Made by a program: the position numbers and the translations under genes. A stretch of 64,000 bases of DNA from an uncultured Pelagibacteraceae bacterium (GTDB lineage Bacteria; Pseudomonadota; Alphaproteobacteria; Pelagibacterales; Pelagibacteraceae), in NCBI GenBank assembly GCA_902599665.1, contig CACKGK010000005.1, positions 18,281 through 82,280 on the forward strand, given 5' to 3'. Positions 28,179-37,929 of this stretch are shown piece after piece (position 1 is the stretch's first letter; every line of letters begins with the position of its first letter). The notes under the pieces are model-generated. The model saw only the letters and a program-made list of their open reading frames with translations. It did not search any database and had not been told where the DNA came from.

Positions 28179-29552
28179 TTATAAAAAATAAGCCCCAACA
28201 CCTAAAAATGAGACGAAACCAATGACGTCAGTTATTGTAGTAACAAAAACACTTGATGATATTGCAGGATCAATATTCAATTTTTTTAGAGTTACTGGTA
28301 TTAAAATTCCAAAAAGTCCAGCAACTATCATTGTCAAAACCATTGAAATTGATATTATTAATGCAAGCTGAATATCATTAAACCAGAAGTAAACAATTAC
28401 CGAACTTATAATTGCAAAGATAATCCCGTTTAAAACACCTATATTAAATTCTTTAATTATATTATTAGTAAAATTATTCTTTGTTAAATCTTGTGTTGCC
28501 AATGATCTAACTGTAACAGCCAAAGTTTGCATACCAGCATTTCCACCCATTGAAGCAACAATTGGCATTAAAAAAGCTAATACTACCATTTGTTCAATTG
28601 TTGCTCCAAATAAACTAATACAATAAGTTGCCAGAAAAGCTGTAAATAAGTTTAATAATAACCAATTGAATCTACGTTTTGTCTTTGTAATTACTCCATC
28701 TGTTATTTCTTCATCTCCAACACCAGCTAGTCTTAAAGCATCCTCTTCAGCTTCTTCTTTAAGAACTGTCAACACATCATCGTAGGCAATCATACCTACT
28801 AATTTACCATTTTTATCTGTCACAGCTGCTGAACTCAAATTATAATTTTCGAATATGTTACCTACCTCTTCTTTATCCATATCAACAGGAATTAACAGCT
28901 GAGACTCTGACATAATAGACATCATTTTTGTGTCTCTAGGTGTTCTTAAAACTTTTGATGATGGTACAGTACCAATTGGTTTGAAATCCTGGTCTACTAT
29001 AAATATTTCAAGAAATTCTTCAGGAAGATCTTTGTTTTCTCTAAGATAATCAATTGTTTGACCAACAGACCAATTGCTTGGTATTGCGGTAAATTCTCTC
29101 TGCATAATTCTTGCAGCTGAGTCTTCTGGATAACTTAAACTTTCAAGTAAAGCAAACCTATCTTTTGGTGGAAGTGATCCTAAAATTGTATTTTTATCTT
29201 TTTCATCAACATTTTCTAAAATTTTGATTGCATCATCAGACTCCAAATTTTTTAAGATGTTAACAATTGTATCTGAAGATAAATAATTAATTAATTCAGA
29301 TTGTATTGACTCGTTTAATTCTATAAAAACCTCTGGATCAACTTTAAAATTATTTAATTTAATTAAATTCTCTCTATCATTTTCACTTAAATGTTCAATA
29401 ATATCAGCTGCATCTGCAGGGTGCATATCATTAAATGAATTTGTAATAAATTCTGCATCATTATCTGAGATCTTGCTAGTTACAACTTTGATGAATTCCT
29501 TATTAAATTCAAAGTTTACTTTTTTATCTTTAATTTTTTTTACTAAAGTCAT
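28179..29552 (-). CDS. mgtE: Magnesium transporter MgtE
   Basis: MgtE is a Mg2+-selective channel gated by its cytosolic domains. The 457-residue protein has an N-terminal superhelical domain (MHPADAADIIEHLSENDRENL). Two CBS domains follow (IMQREFTAIPSNWSVGQTI, then MSIMSESQLLIPVDMDKEE). The C-terminal five-helix pore has FLMPIVASMGGNAGMQTLAVTVRSLA and an acidic/Asn-rich NIDPAISSSVFVTTITD segment. It diverges from lipB across 60 bases. A possible promoter on its strand is TTGCAT-18-TATAGA just upstream of the ATG. Confidence 0.95.
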   Translation of the reverse strand: MTLVKKIKDKKVNFEFNKEFIKVVTSKISDNDAEFITNSFNDMHPADAADIIEHLSENDRENLIKLNNFKVDPEVFIELNESIQSELINYLSSDTIVNILKNLESDDAIKILENVDEKDKNTILGSLPPKDRFALLESLSYPEDSAARIMQREFTAIPSNWSVGQTIDYLRENKDLPEEFLEIFIVDQDFKPIGTVPSSKVLRTPRDTKMMSIMSESQLLIPVDMDKEEVGNIFENYNLSSAAVTDKNGKLVGMIAYDDVLTVLKEEAEEDALRLAGVGDEEITDGVITKTKRRFNWLLLNLFTAFLATYCISLFGATIEQMVVLAFLMPIVASMGGNAGMQTLAVTVRSLATQDLTKNNFTNNIIKEFNIGVLNGIIFAIISSVIVYFWFNDIQLALIISISMVLTMIVAGLFGILIPVTLKKLNIDPAISSSVFVTTITDVIGFVSFLGVGAYFL

Positions 29553-29612
29553 AAATTTATCTATAATTTAGTTGGCACTATTAATGCAAAATATTAATAT
29601 TACAATTTTATA

Positions 29613-30245
29613 ATGATGATTGAGATCAAAAAGTCAATAAAACCAATAAAATATGAAAATGCAATTTATTTATTGGAAAAAAGATTAAATGAAATGATCC
29701 AAAAAAAGAGTAATGAACTAATATGGATTTTAGAACATAAAGAAGTTTATACGGCAGGTGTTAGTTATAATAAAAATGAATTATTAGATAAATCTATAAA
29801 GTTAGTTAAAACAAATAGAGGTGGCAAAATAACATATCATGGTCCTGGGCAATTAGTTTTTTATTTTGTTATTGATTTAAATAAAAGAGATAGAAATATA
29901 AGAAAACTTATTACATCTGTAGAAAATACAATAATTGATACTTTAAAAGAATTTAAAATTAATGTGTTTGCAGATAGGAAAAATATTGGTATTTGGCATA
30001 AAAGTAAAATTGAAAATAAAATTAAATTTGAAAAAATAGCAGCTATAGGAATAAAAGTAAAAAAATGGATTGCTTATCATGGTTTTTCAATAAATATATC
30101 AAATAATTTAGATGCATATAAAAAAATAATCCCATGTGGTATAAAGGATAAAGAAGTCACAAATCTAATTAGTATAAAAAAACAGAAATATAATAATTTA
30201 TCAGATATATTAATTAAAAAGTTTATAAAAGAAATTAAAAATTAA
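29613..30245 (+). CDS. lipB: Octanoyl-[acyl-carrier-protein]:protein N-octanoyltransferase
   Basis: LipB transfers octanoate from ACP to lipoyl domains, the first step of lipoate cofactor assembly. The 210-residue protein shows [35 protein letters not shown], the catalytic Lys in [17 protein letters not shown], and the catalytic Cys in [14 protein letters not shown]. Two Met codons begin the frame (ATGATG), and either may be used. The 3' end overlaps rluC convergently by 11 bases. The partner lipA is not in the window. Confidence 0.94.
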   Translation: MMIEIKKSIKPIKYENAIYLLEKRLNEMIQKKSNELIWILEHKEVYTAGVSYNKNELLDKSIKLVKTNRGGKITYHGPGQLVFYFVIDLNKRDRNIRKLITSVENTIIDTLKEFKINVFADRKNIGIWHKSKIENKIKFEKIAAIGIKVKKWIAYHGFSINISNNLDAYKKIIPCGIKDKEVTNLISIKKQKYNNLSDILIKKFIKEIKN

Positions 30246-31140
30246 GTCTTTTTGCTTTTAGCATATTTCTAAAATATTCAGGTGGTATAGCTCGAAATGT
30301 ATATTTTTTTTTATTCATTTGAAATTTAATTTCATATGAATGTAGCATAAGATTTTTATTATTTTTTTGTATTTTAAAAGAATTGTATTTTTTATCACCT
30401 ATAATTGAGTGACCTAAATCAAATAATTGCTTTCGTAACTGATGTTTTCTTCCTGTAATTGGTTTCAACTGAATGAAAGTAGAATTATTATTTTTATCTA
30501 AGATTTCATATTGTGTCTCAGCATTCTCTACTATCTTTTTTTTTTCATCATATCTTATAAGATTATTTTTTATTGAACCTTTGTCTTTAATAGTTATTTC
30601 TCCATGACATATTGCAATATAGGTCTTATAAACTTTTCTTAATCTAAACAAAGTTGTTAGCTGTTGTGCAGTTGGTCTATTTTTTGCTATTAGAAATACT
30701 CCAGAGGTTTCTTTATCTAACCTATGCACTGAATATGGCTTTTCATCTTTAAAAATTTCACTGTTAGAAAAAATATCTATAAGATTTTTTTTTGACTTTG
30801 TACCACCTTGAACAGATATACCTGCTTGCTTATTGAGAACAATAAAGTTTTCGTTATTTTCAATAATAAAGTCCTCATTTTCCTTAATTATTGTATTTGA
30901 AGGTTTAAATTTGATCTTATTAGTAATAATTTTTTTTTTAATCTCAAAGTTATGGAGTTCAATCATATCGTTAATTTGGAGCTTGATTGAACTTTTGACT
31001 TTTTTTTTATTAAGTTTAATTTTTCCACCTCTAAGACTTTTCTCTATTAAACTTTGAGGTATTGATTCATAATGTTTACGTAAGAATCTATCAATACGCA
31101 TACCAGCGTACGTAGCATCTACGTTGATAGATTTTTTCAT
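30235..31140 (-). CDS. rluC: RluA-family 23S rRNA pseudouridine synthase, RluC-like
   Basis: The 301-residue protein has an N-terminal S4 RNA-binding domain ([22 protein letters not shown]). The pseudouridine synthase domain has the catalytic Asp in [18 protein letters not shown] and the [19 protein letters not shown] motif. Its N-terminal domain and ISVQGGTKS loop resemble RluC, which modifies U955, U2504 and U2580 of 23S rRNA in E. coli. RluD is a possible alternative. It starts 12 bases after rplQ on the same strand with no visible terminator, so it is probably a read-through member of the alpha operon. Confidence 0.85.
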   Translation of the reverse strand: MKKSINVDATYAGMRIDRFLRKHYESIPQSLIEKSLRGGKIKLNKKKVKSSIKLQINDMIELHNFEIKKKIITNKIKFKPSNTIIKENEDFIIENNENFIVLNKQAGISVQGGTKSKKNLIDIFSNSEIFKDEKPYSVHRLDKETSGVFLIAKNRPTAQQLTTLFRLRKVYKTYIAICHGEITIKDKGSIKNNLIRYDEKKKIVENAETQYEILDKNNNSTFIQLKPITGRKHQLRKQLFDLGHSIIGDKKYNSFKIQKNNKNLMLHSYEIKFQMNKKKYTFRAIPPEYFRNMLKAKRLNF

Positions 31141-31152
31141 TATGAATGTTAT

Positions 31153-31599
31153 TTAGGCTGTAGCTTCTTTGGGTGCTTCAACTTTTTTATCTGTTGCTTT
31201 AGGTTTTTCAGTTTTCTTTTTATCAACTTTTTTTGCTTCTATATCACGATCAACAAATTCTATTACTGCCATAGGTGCGTTATCTCCATACCTAAATCCT
31301 GCTTTAATAATTCTTGTGTATCCACCTTTTCTATTTTGATACCTTTTTGATAAAGTTTTTCTAATTTTACTTGCTGATGCTTCATCTTGAAGTTTAGATA
31401 TTAAAGTCCTTGTGTTTTGTAACGTATCTTTCTTGCCTAAAGTAATTAATTTATCAGCCTGTGGTTTTAAAACTTTAGCTTTAGGCAATGTTGTAGTGAT
31501 TTGCTCATACTTTACTAGAGAATTAAGCATATTTTTTATTAAAGCTTTTCTATGTTCTGATGTTCGATTTAGTTTTTTGTAACCAAATTTATGTCTCAT
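31153..31599 (-). CDS. rplQ: Large ribosomal subunit protein bL17
   Basis: The N-terminal two thirds match bL17: [20 protein letters not shown], a QITTTLPKAKVLKPQADKLI helix region, and GGYTRIIKAGFRYGDNAPMAVIEFVD. The protein is 148 residues, about 20 more than E. coli L17. The extra is a Lys/Ala/Pro-rich tail (KPKATDKKVEAPKEATA) expected to be disordered. The start shares one base with the rpoA stop. It closes the alpha operon rpsM-rpsK-rpoA-rplQ. Confidence 0.96.
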   Translation of the reverse strand: MRHKFGYKKLNRTSEHRKALIKNMLNSLVKYEQITTTLPKAKVLKPQADKLITLGKKDTLQNTRTLISKLQDEASASKIRKTLSKRYQNRKGGYTRIIKAGFRYGDNAPMAVIEFVDRDIEAKKVDKKKTEKPKATDKKVEAPKEATA

Positions 31600-32627
31600 T
31601 AAATTGCTTCCTCAAGTTTTTTTGATAATTCAGCTATATTGTCTGGAGGCCAATTTGGTATCTCCATACCTAAATAAAGTGACATGCCTGTCAAAACCTC
31701 TTTTATCTCGTTAAGTGATTTTCTTCCAAAATTAGGTGTTCTTAACATTTCTCCCTCAGATTTTTGAACTAAATCTCCAATATAAATTATATTATCGTTT
31801 TTTAGACAATTCATTGATCTTACAGAAAGCTCTAGTTCATCAACTTTTCTTAATAAATTTTTATTAAACTCAGGCTCTGTGGGTTGTTCTCTCACAATTA
31901 TTTCTTGCGGTTCGTCAAAGTTTACAAACATTCCAAGCTGGTCTTGGAATATTCTTGCTGAATAAGCAACGGCGTCCTCTGCAGATATTGATCCGTTTGT
32001 TTGTACCTCCATAGTTAATTTATCATAATCCAAAGCTTTTCCTTCTCTAGCGGTGCTAATTGAATATGAAACATTTTTAACAGGGCTAAATAGCGAGTCT
32101 ATAGCTATAAGACCCAATGGTGGTTCTTCAGGCTTATTCATGTCAGCTGAAACATAACCTTTTCCATTATTTACAGTCATTTCCATATGAAAATTAGTAT
32201 TTTCATCTAAATTGCAAATCACCAAGTCTGGATTTAAAATTTCAATATCTCCAGATGTTGTTATATTTGATGCTTTAATTTCACCTGGTCCTTTTGCGTC
32301 AAGAATAAGTTTATTTGTTGTTTCAGAATTGCTTTTTAGAGCTAGTGATTTAACATTTAAAACAATATCAGTTACATCTTCCCTAACACCCTTTATTGAT
32401 GTGAATTCGTGTAAAACTCCATCTATTTGAATAGCTGTTACAGCTGTACCTCTAATTGAGGATAATAAAATCCTTCTTAATGAATTCCCTAATGTAAGTC
32501 CATATCCTTTTTCAAGGGGTTCGGCTATTATTTTAGCATAAGACTTGTCATCACTAAGTTTTACATCTAATTTAGGTGGTTTAATTAATGATTTCCAATT
32601 TTTTACATTAACCTCTGTTGTTTCCAT
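31599..32627 (-). CDS. rpoA: RNA polymerase alpha subunit
   Basis: The 342-residue alpha subunit assembles RNA polymerase and contacts promoters and activators. The N-terminal dimerisation domain has [25 protein letters not shown]-like sequence (here [20 protein letters not shown]). The C-terminal domain has the [19 protein letters not shown] and [12 protein letters not shown] helices. A strong ribosome-binding site, AGGAGG, lies in the end of rpsK, and the rpoA ATG immediately follows the rpsK stop. This is standard alpha-operon structure. Confidence 0.97.
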   Translation of the reverse strand: METTEVNVKNWKSLIKPPKLDVKLSDDKSYAKIIAEPLEKGYGLTLGNSLRRILLSSIRGTAVTAIQIDGVLHEFTSIKGVREDVTDIVLNVKSLALKSNSETTNKLILDAKGPGEIKASNITTSGDIEILNPDLVICNLDENTNFHMEMTVNNGKGYVSADMNKPEEPPLGLIAIDSLFSPVKNVSYSISTAREGKALDYDKLTMEVQTNGSISAEDAVAYSARIFQDQLGMFVNFDEPQEIIVREQPTEPEFNKNLLRKVDELELSVRSMNCLKNDNIIYIGDLVQKSEGEMLRTPNFGRKSLNEIKEVLTGMSLYLGMEIPNWPPDNIAELSKKLEEAI

Positions 32628-33071
32628 CTACACCCTCCTTTTTTTTGGCGGCCGTGAACCATTGTGTGGCATTGGCGTTGTATCTTTTATAGAAATTATT
32701 TTGAATCCTCTGGCTTGTAATGCTCTAAGAGCTGTTTCTCTACCTGATCCAGGTCCTTTAACTTCAACTGAAAGAATTTTCATTCCAACCTCTAAGGCTT
32801 TTGCTGCAGCTGAGTCTGCTGCTACTTGAGCTGCATATGGTGTTGATTTTCTTGAACCTTTAAATCCTTTTTGTCCTGAAGAGGCCCATGAAATTACATT
32901 TCCATTTGTATCTGCTATCGACACAATTGTATTGTTGAATGTTGATTGTACATAAGCAATACCATTTAAGATATTTTTTTTATTTTTTTTCTTTTTTGAA
33001 TAAGAACTTTTTTTTGATTTTGTCTTAATATCTTTATTTTGATCTTTACTCTCAATTTTTTCTTTTGACAT
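32628..33071 (-). CDS. rpsK: Small ribosomal subunit protein uS11
   Basis: The core matches uS11 ([58 protein letters not shown]). An N-terminal extension of about 30 residues, [20 protein letters not shown] and onward, is almost all Lys, Ser and Asp/Glu. This brings the protein to 147 residues versus about 129 in E. coli. The first Met gives the extension and no later Met fits before the core, so it is probably real. It follows rpsM after one base. Confidence 0.96.
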   Translation of the reverse strand: MSKEKIESKDQNKDIKTKSKKSSYSKKKKNKKNILNGIAYVQSTFNNTIVSIADTNGNVISWASSGQKGFKGSRKSTPYAAQVAADSAAAKALEVGMKILSVEVKGPGSGRETALRALQARGFKIISIKDTTPMPHNGSRPPKKRRV

Positions 33072-33072
33072 T

Positions 33073-33456
33073 TTATTTTTTAAGTGGAGTTAATTTTTTA
33101 CCTGCGATAGCAATTGCTTTTCCTTTACGTGTACGTGCATTGCATCTGGTTCTCTGACCTCTCACAGGCAGTTTTTTTCTATGCCTAGATCCCCTATAGG
33201 ATGCAAGATCAATCAATCTTTTAATATTTAGTGATGTATCTCTTCTTAAATCTCCCTCAACAGTAAATCTCTGGTCAATAAATTCTCTTATTTTTAAAAT
33301 CTCATCATCTGTTAATTCATTTACTCTTTTGGTTTTTGGAATATCTAATGATTTACAAATGTCATTAGAATTTTTTTCACCGATTCCAAAAATATAAGTA
33401 AGTCCAATACGAACTAATTTATTTTGTGGAATATTTACACCTGCTATACGAGCCAT
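33073..33456 (-). CDS. rpsM: Small ribosomal subunit protein uS13
   Basis: The 127-residue protein is full length: [26 protein letters not shown] at the N-terminus, the helix-two-turn-helix segment, and [27 protein letters not shown] in the basic tail. uS13 sits in the 30S head and touches the P-site tRNA. It is the first gene of the alpha operon here, preceded by a good promoter in the 55-base gap after adk. Confidence 0.97.
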   Translation of the reverse strand: MARIAGVNIPQNKLVRIGLTYIFGIGEKNSNDICKSLDIPKTKRVNELTDDEILKIREFIDQRFTVEGDLRRDTSLNIKRLIDLASYRGSRHRKKLPVRGQRTRCNARTRKGKAIAIAGKKLTPLKK

Positions 33457-33479
33457 AATTATGAGATAAAATTTAGCCT

Positions 33480-33507
33480 TTTATATAAGAAGTTCTTTTA
33501 ATGTCAA
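33480..33507 (-). promoter_or_regulatory. Sigma-70 promoter of the alpha operon (rpsM-rpsK-rpoA-rplQ)
   Basis: On the minus strand a perfect TTGACA (33507-33502) is followed after 16 bases by TATAAA (33485-33480). The pair lies just after the adk stop codon, in the only gap of more than a few bases within the spc/alpha gene run. The predicted start would fall near 33473, leaving a leader of about 16 bases before the rpsM ATG at 33456. Confidence 0.7.
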
Positions 33508-33511
33508 TGTC

Positions 33512-34075
33512 TTAAACAGAGAGTATTTGCTCAATTTTTCTATATATTTCATGTATTTCTACATCTCCATCGATTTCATAAAAATTGGGTTTTTTAGAAT
33601 AGAATTCTAAAACAGGCTTTGTTGTTTCCATATAAGTATCATATCTTTTAAGAAGAGTTAAAGTATTATCATCTGCTCTATTTTCCAAAATTTTTCTCTT
33701 TTCAATTCTTTTAATAATAGTTTCTTTTTTAACATTTAGAAAAAAAATAAAATCAATTTTTTGAGAGGATTTACTTAATAATAAATCAAGATTTTTTGCT
33801 TGATTTAAAGATCTAGGATATCCATCAAATATTAATTTATTTCTTTTTTGTGGATCAAAAATGACTTTTTCAATTAGATCATTAACAATTTCATCGGTTG
33901 CAAAATCTCCCTTTGAAATTATATTTTCAATATCTTTACCAATACTAGTTTTGTTTTTGACCTCATTTCTTAAAAGATCACCAGTTGAAACTTGGTAAAG
34001 TGCAAATTTATTAACAATATTTAAAGCCTGAGTGCCTTTTCCTGCTCCTGGTGGTCCAAATATTACAACATTCAC
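33512..34075 (-). CDS. adk: Adenylate kinase (short form)
   Basis: Adk interconverts ATP + AMP and 2 ADP. The 187-residue protein has the P-loop GPPGAGKGTQALNIV, the AMP-binding STGDLLRNEV and FDGYPRSLNQA, and RADDNTLTLLKRYDTY. The LID domain is reduced to a short loop, so this is the short form found in many alphaproteobacteria. It lies 6 bases after secY. A new promoter follows its stop. Confidence 0.95.
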   Translation of the reverse strand: MNVVIFGPPGAGKGTQALNIVNKFALYQVSTGDLLRNEVKNKTSIGKDIENIISKGDFATDEIVNDLIEKVIFDPQKRNKLIFDGYPRSLNQAKNLDLLLSKSSQKIDFIFFLNVKKETIIKRIEKRKILENRADDNTLTLLKRYDTYMETTKPVLEFYSKKPNFYEIDGDVEIHEIYRKIEQILSV

Positions 34076-34081
34076 TTTGCA

Positions 34082-35362
34082 CTATCTTCCAAATTTAGTT
34101 TTCTTGATTAATTGTTCATATTGTGAACTCATCAATCTTGTTTGAACTTGAGTAACAGTGTCTATTGCAACTACTACAACAATTAAAACTGAAGCTCCAC
34201 CCAAATAAAAAGGAATAGGATAATTAGCAATTAAAAACTCAGGCATCAAACAAACAAGTGTAAGATATAATGCTCCGATCGTTGTAAGCCTTGTTAAAAT
34301 TGTATCGATGTACAAAGAAGTACTTTCACCTGGTCTTATTCCTGGGATAAAACCTCCATATTTTCTTAAATTTTCTGCAGTTTCATTAGGATTAAAAGTA
34401 ATAGAAGTATAAAAAAAAGTAAAAAAAATTATTCCTGATGCATATAACAACATATAAAGAGGTTGTCCTTGTGAAAAATATGAAGAAATATTTAAAAATG
34501 TTTCATTTTGAGAAACATTAAAATTTGAAAATGTTACTGGTAGTAATAACAAAGCTGATGCAAAAATTGCAGGTATTACTCCTGCAGAGTTTATTTTCAA
34601 TGGTAAATGGGATGATTCTCCACCATACATTTTATTTCCCATTTGCCTTTTTGGATAATTAATTAAGATTTTTCTCAATGCTCTTTCCATAAAAACAATA
34701 AATAATATTGTTAAAACTAATAGAACAAAAATAATAATAATCATTAATGTTGAAATAGCACCCGTTCTACCTAACTCAAATGTTGTTACCAATGCTCTTG
34801 GAATCTCTGCGACAATTCCTGAAAAAATTATTAAAGAAATACCATTACCTATGCCTCTTTGAGTAATTTGTTCTCCCAACCACATTAAAAATATTGTCCC
34901 CGCAACAATTGTGGATACTGTAGAAATTTTAAAAAAAGCTCCAGGGTTTATAACTAAGTCAGCTGAGGATTCTAGTCCAACAGCCAAACCATAACCTTGT
35001 ACAGTAGCCAATAAAACTGTTCCATATCTAGTTATTTGAGTAATTTTTTGTCTACCTATTTCACCTTGTGCTTTAAGGTTTTTAAAATATTCAGTCACAC
35101 CAGTTAGTAACTGAATTATAATTGATGATGAGATATATGGCATTATCCCAAGCGCAAATATTGCCATTCTACTTACAGCACCGCCAGCAAATACATTAAA
35201 CATTCCTAACAGCCCTTTTTGATTACCTTCCATCATAATTTGAAGTTGTTCTGGATCTATACCGGGCAATGGTACAAATGTACCTAATCTATAAACAGCA
35301 AGTATTAAAACTGTAAATAAAATTCTATTTCTTAAATCATTTGTTTGAGATGACTCGCTCAT
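34082..35362 (-). CDS. secY: Protein translocase subunit SecY
   Basis: SecY forms the protein-conducting channel of the inner membrane with SecE and SecG. The 426-residue protein has ten membrane spans. Marker segments are RLGTFVPLPGIDPEQL, ALGIMPYISSSIIIQLL, LGEQITQRGIGNGISLII, and the C5 loop GFIPGIRPGESTSLYID with the SecA-contact Arg. It follows rplO by 2 bases. secE lies at the other end of the same gene block, near 58 kb. Confidence 0.97.
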   Translation of the reverse strand: MSESSQTNDLRNRILFTVLILAVYRLGTFVPLPGIDPEQLQIMMEGNQKGLLGMFNVFAGGAVSRMAIFALGIMPYISSSIIIQLLTGVTEYFKNLKAQGEIGRQKITQITRYGTVLLATVQGYGLAVGLESSADLVINPGAFFKISTVSTIVAGTIFLMWLGEQITQRGIGNGISLIIFSGIVAEIPRALVTTFELGRTGAISTLMIIIIFVLLVLTILFIVFMERALRKILINYPKRQMGNKMYGGESSHLPLKINSAGVIPAIFASALLLLPVTFSNFNVSQNETFLNISSYFSQGQPLYMLLYASGIIFFTFFYTSITFNPNETAENLRKYGGFIPGIRPGESTSLYIDTILTRLTTIGALYLTLVCLMPEFLIANYPIPFYLGGASVLIVVVVAIDTVTQVQTRLMSSQYEQLIKKTKFGR

Positions 35363-35364
35363 AG

Positions 35365-35823
35365 CTACTTAGAATTTTTGATTTTTAAAACACCACCTAG
35401 TTTTTCTACTTTTTCTTTTGCTGTATTTGATGAAAAATCAGCCTCTATATTTATTTTTGAGGTTAGATTTCCATTTGCAAGAATCTTATATTTTGAAAAA
35501 GATTTATTAATTATTTTTTTTTGTTTTAATGTTTCTAAATTTATTAGGTTTTCAGTATCAATTTTTTTTCTATCCAAAAAACTTTGTAATTGATCTAAAT
35601 TGATTTTTGCTATCTTTTTTTTATTTATTGGATTAAAACCTCTTTTTGGCAATCTTCTATATAATGGCATTTGTCCACCTTCAAAACTTTTTATAGCAAC
35701 CCCTGACCTTGATTTCTGACCTTTCACTCCTCTTCCAGAAGTTTTTCCTTTACCAGAGCCTATGCCTCTACCTAATCTTTTCTTTGAAATTTTTACCTTT
35801 AATGTGCTGTTTAAAATACTCAT
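35365..35823 (-). CDS. rplO: Large ribosomal subunit protein uL15
   Basis: The 152-residue protein has the glycine-rich N-terminus RLGRGIGSGKGKTSGRGVKGQKSRSG and FEGGQMPLYRRLPKRGFNP, both diagnostic of uL15. Its start shares one base with the rpsE stop, so the rpmD (uL30) gene that normally lies between rpsE and rplO is absent here. Confidence 0.96.
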   Translation of the reverse strand: MSILNSTLKVKISKKRLGRGIGSGKGKTSGRGVKGQKSRSGVAIKSFEGGQMPLYRRLPKRGFNPINKKKIAKINLDQLQSFLDRKKIDTENLINLETLKQKKIINKSFSKYKILANGNLTSKINIEADFSSNTAKEKVEKLGGVLKIKNSK

Positions 35824-36323
35824 TATCCTCTTTTCTCAATAATTTCTGATATTTTTTTATTTCTTATTAATGAAATATTTTTTGGAGAGTTTTGTTTTGT
35901 AAGAGCCTTCATGCATGCTCTAATAACATTGTGGGGATTTGCTGTACCAAGTGATTTGGCAACTATATCTTTTATTCCAAGTACTTCACAAACTGCCCGT
36001 ACTGCACCACCTGCGATTATACCTGTTCCTTTTGGAGCTGCCCTTAACTTTATTTTTCCTGCTCCATCTTTACCATAAATATCATGATGTATTGTTCTTC
36101 CCTCTCTGAGTGGTATTTGAACAAGGTTCCTTCTTGCTAATTCATTTGCTTTTTTAATTGCATCGGGAACTTGCTTAGCTTTTGCATGTGCTATGCCTAT
36201 TTTACCACTTTGGTTTCCAACTACAACTAATGCGGAAAAACCAAATCTTCTTCCACCCTTCACTACTTTAGTAATTCTGTTTATGTGTACTAATTTTTCA
36301 AGAAATTCTGTATTTTTTTCCAT
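35823..36323 (-). CDS. rpsE: Small ribosomal subunit protein uS5
   Basis: uS5 is a 30S accuracy protein near the mRNA entry site. The 166-residue protein has [45 protein letters not shown] and [24 protein letters not shown], and is full length. It starts two bases after rplR and overlaps rplO by one base with no rpmD between. Confidence 0.97.
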   Translation of the reverse strand: MEKNTEFLEKLVHINRITKVVKGGRRFGFSALVVVGNQSGKIGIAHAKAKQVPDAIKKANELARRNLVQIPLREGRTIHHDIYGKDGAGKIKLRAAPKGTGIIAGGAVRAVCEVLGIKDIVAKSLGTANPHNVIRACMKALTKQNSPKNISLIRNKKISEIIEKRG

Positions 36324-36325
36324 AT

Positions 36326-36679
36326 TTAAAATTCCATTCCATTTTTTCTTAATTCCTCAGCTAATAGTTTTACTCTTCCATGATATTTATATACACCTCT
36401 ATCAAAATAAACTTTTGTAATTTTCTTTTCTTTTGCTTTTTTAGCTAATTCCTCTGCTACAATTGTTGACAATTCTTTTTTACTTTTTTTTTGTGATTTT
36501 AAGTCCTTACTAAATGACGATGCAGACGCTAATGTTATATTATTTTTATCATCTATTATTTGTACACTTATATTTCTAGTTGATCTATTTACACTTAATC
36601 TGAATCTACCTAAATTTGAAACTTTTTTTACTTTATTTCTAATTCTATATTTTTTTCTATCTATTTTTTTTATCTTCAT
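36326..36679 (-). CDS. rplR: Large ribosomal subunit protein uL18
   Basis: uL18 binds 5S rRNA. The 117-residue protein shows [30 protein letters not shown], and the C-terminal [28 protein letters not shown], which is the most conserved part of the family. It shares one base with the rplF stop. Confidence 0.96.
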   Translation of the reverse strand: MKIKKIDRKKYRIRNKVKKVSNLGRFRLSVNRSTRNISVQIIDDKNNITLASASSFSKDLKSQKKSKKELSTIVAEELAKKAKEKKITKVYFDRGVYKYHGRVKLLAEELRKNGMEF

Positions 36680-37218
36680 TATTTCTTTTTACCTTCTTTT
36701 TTTAAAATATATTGTCCTTGTTCTTTGATACCTTTACCTTTATATGGCTCTGGTGGTCTAATACTTTTTATTTGTGCAGATACCATTCCAACTTGTTGTT
36801 TATCTGTTCCTGTAATTTTAAGAATATTTTGTTTTTCTACTTGAATCTTTACACCTTCTGGTATTTTAAAATTTATTTCATGACTAAACCCTAATTGCAT
36901 ATTTAGAATATTACCTTTTATTGATGCCCTATATCCCACACCAGAAAGTTCTAGAATTTTTTCATATCCTTTACTAGCCCCAATAATTGCATTATTAATT
37001 AAACTTCTATTCATTCCCCAAAGTCTTTTAGTGTCTTGATTATTTTTTTTCGGTTTTATCGATACTTCTTTTCCTTCATTGATATTTAAATCAAAAATTT
37101 CTAAATCAATGTTTAAGGTTTTTTTTCCTAATGGACCTTCAATATTAATCATATTTCCACTTAATATGACTTTAACCTTTTCTGGGATAGAGATATTTAT
37201 TTTACCAATTTTTGACAT
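36679..37218 (-). CDS. rplF: Large ribosomal subunit protein uL6
   Basis: The 179-residue protein has the two-domain uL6 layout, beginning [21 protein letters not shown] and ending with the conserved [43 protein letters not shown] marks the second domain. It overlaps neighbours rpsH and rplR by one base each. Confidence 0.97.
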   Translation of the reverse strand: MSKIGKINISIPEKVKVILSGNMINIEGPLGKKTLNIDLEIFDLNINEGKEVSIKPKKNNQDTKRLWGMNRSLINNAIIGASKGYEKILELSGVGYRASIKGNILNMQLGFSHEINFKIPEGVKIQVEKQNILKITGTDKQQVGMVSAQIKSIRPPEPYKGKGIKEQGQYILKKEGKKK

Positions 37219-37613
37219 TAAAATACCTTACAGATTATTTCACCACCAACCTTTTGTTTTCTAGCATCAATATCTGTCATAACACCTTTTGGTGTTGATA
37301 TTATTGCTATACCAAGGCCATTATTAACTTTTGGTAAACTTTCAGCGCTAGAGAATATTCTTCTACCAGGTTTAGAAACTCTCTCTATTGAACTTATTAC
37401 AGGGTTTCCATAGTTATATTTAAGGCTTATATGCAGATTTGCTTTGTTTTGATCTGATTTAATTTCATAATCTATTATATACCCTTCTGACTTTAAAATA
37501 TCTGCTATTTTAATTTTGAATTTTGAAGATGGTAACTCAATTTTCTTATGATTTCTCATTTGTGAATTTTTTATTCTTGTTAACATATCTCCTATTGGGT
37601 CACTTAAACTCAT
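37218..37613 (-). CDS. rpsH: Small ribosomal subunit protein uS8
   Basis: uS8 binds 16S rRNA and in E. coli also represses the spc operon by binding its own message. The 131-residue protein starts MSLSDPIGDMLTRIKNSQMR and ends with GLGIAIISTPKGVMTDIDARKQKVGGEIICKVF, both diagnostic. A YSKPGR-like segment appears as RVSKPGRRIFSS. It follows rpsN by 10 bases. Confidence 0.97.
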   Translation of the reverse strand: MSLSDPIGDMLTRIKNSQMRNHKKIELPSSKFKIKIADILKSEGYIIDYEIKSDQNKANLHISLKYNYGNPVISSIERVSKPGRRIFSSAESLPKVNNGLGIAIISTPKGVMTDIDARKQKVGGEIICKVF

Positions 37614-37623
37614 AATATCCTTT

Positions 37624-37929
37624 CTACCAACTTGATTTTATCATGCCAGGAATTTTTCCCTCTAAACCCAGCTGCCTGAGGGCAATTCTTGATATTTTTA
37701 ATTTACGATATACACCATGTGGTCTTCCCGTTATTTGACATCTATTTCTAACTCTAATTTTTGCTGAATTTCTTGGTAATTTAGAAAGTTTTTGTTGTGC
37801 TTTAAATCTTTCCTCAAAACTTAACCGCTTATTCATAATTATTTTTTTTAAATTTAATCTTTTTTTATAAAATCTATTAGATAATTTTATTCTTTTATTA
37901 TTTTTGTTAATTGCGCTTATTTTAGCCAT
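37624..37929 (-). CDS. rpsN: Small ribosomal subunit protein uS14
   Basis: This is the long, zinc-free form of uS14 at 101 residues. It has [38 protein letters not shown]-type sequence; the diagnostic parts are [17 protein letters not shown] and the terminal [14 protein letters not shown]. It shares one base with the rplE stop. Confidence 0.97.
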   Translation of the reverse strand: MAKISAINKNNKRIKLSNRFYKKRLNLKKIIMNKRLSFEERFKAQQKLSKLPRNSAKIRVRNRCQITGRPHGVYRKLKISRIALRQLGLEGKIPGMIKSSW

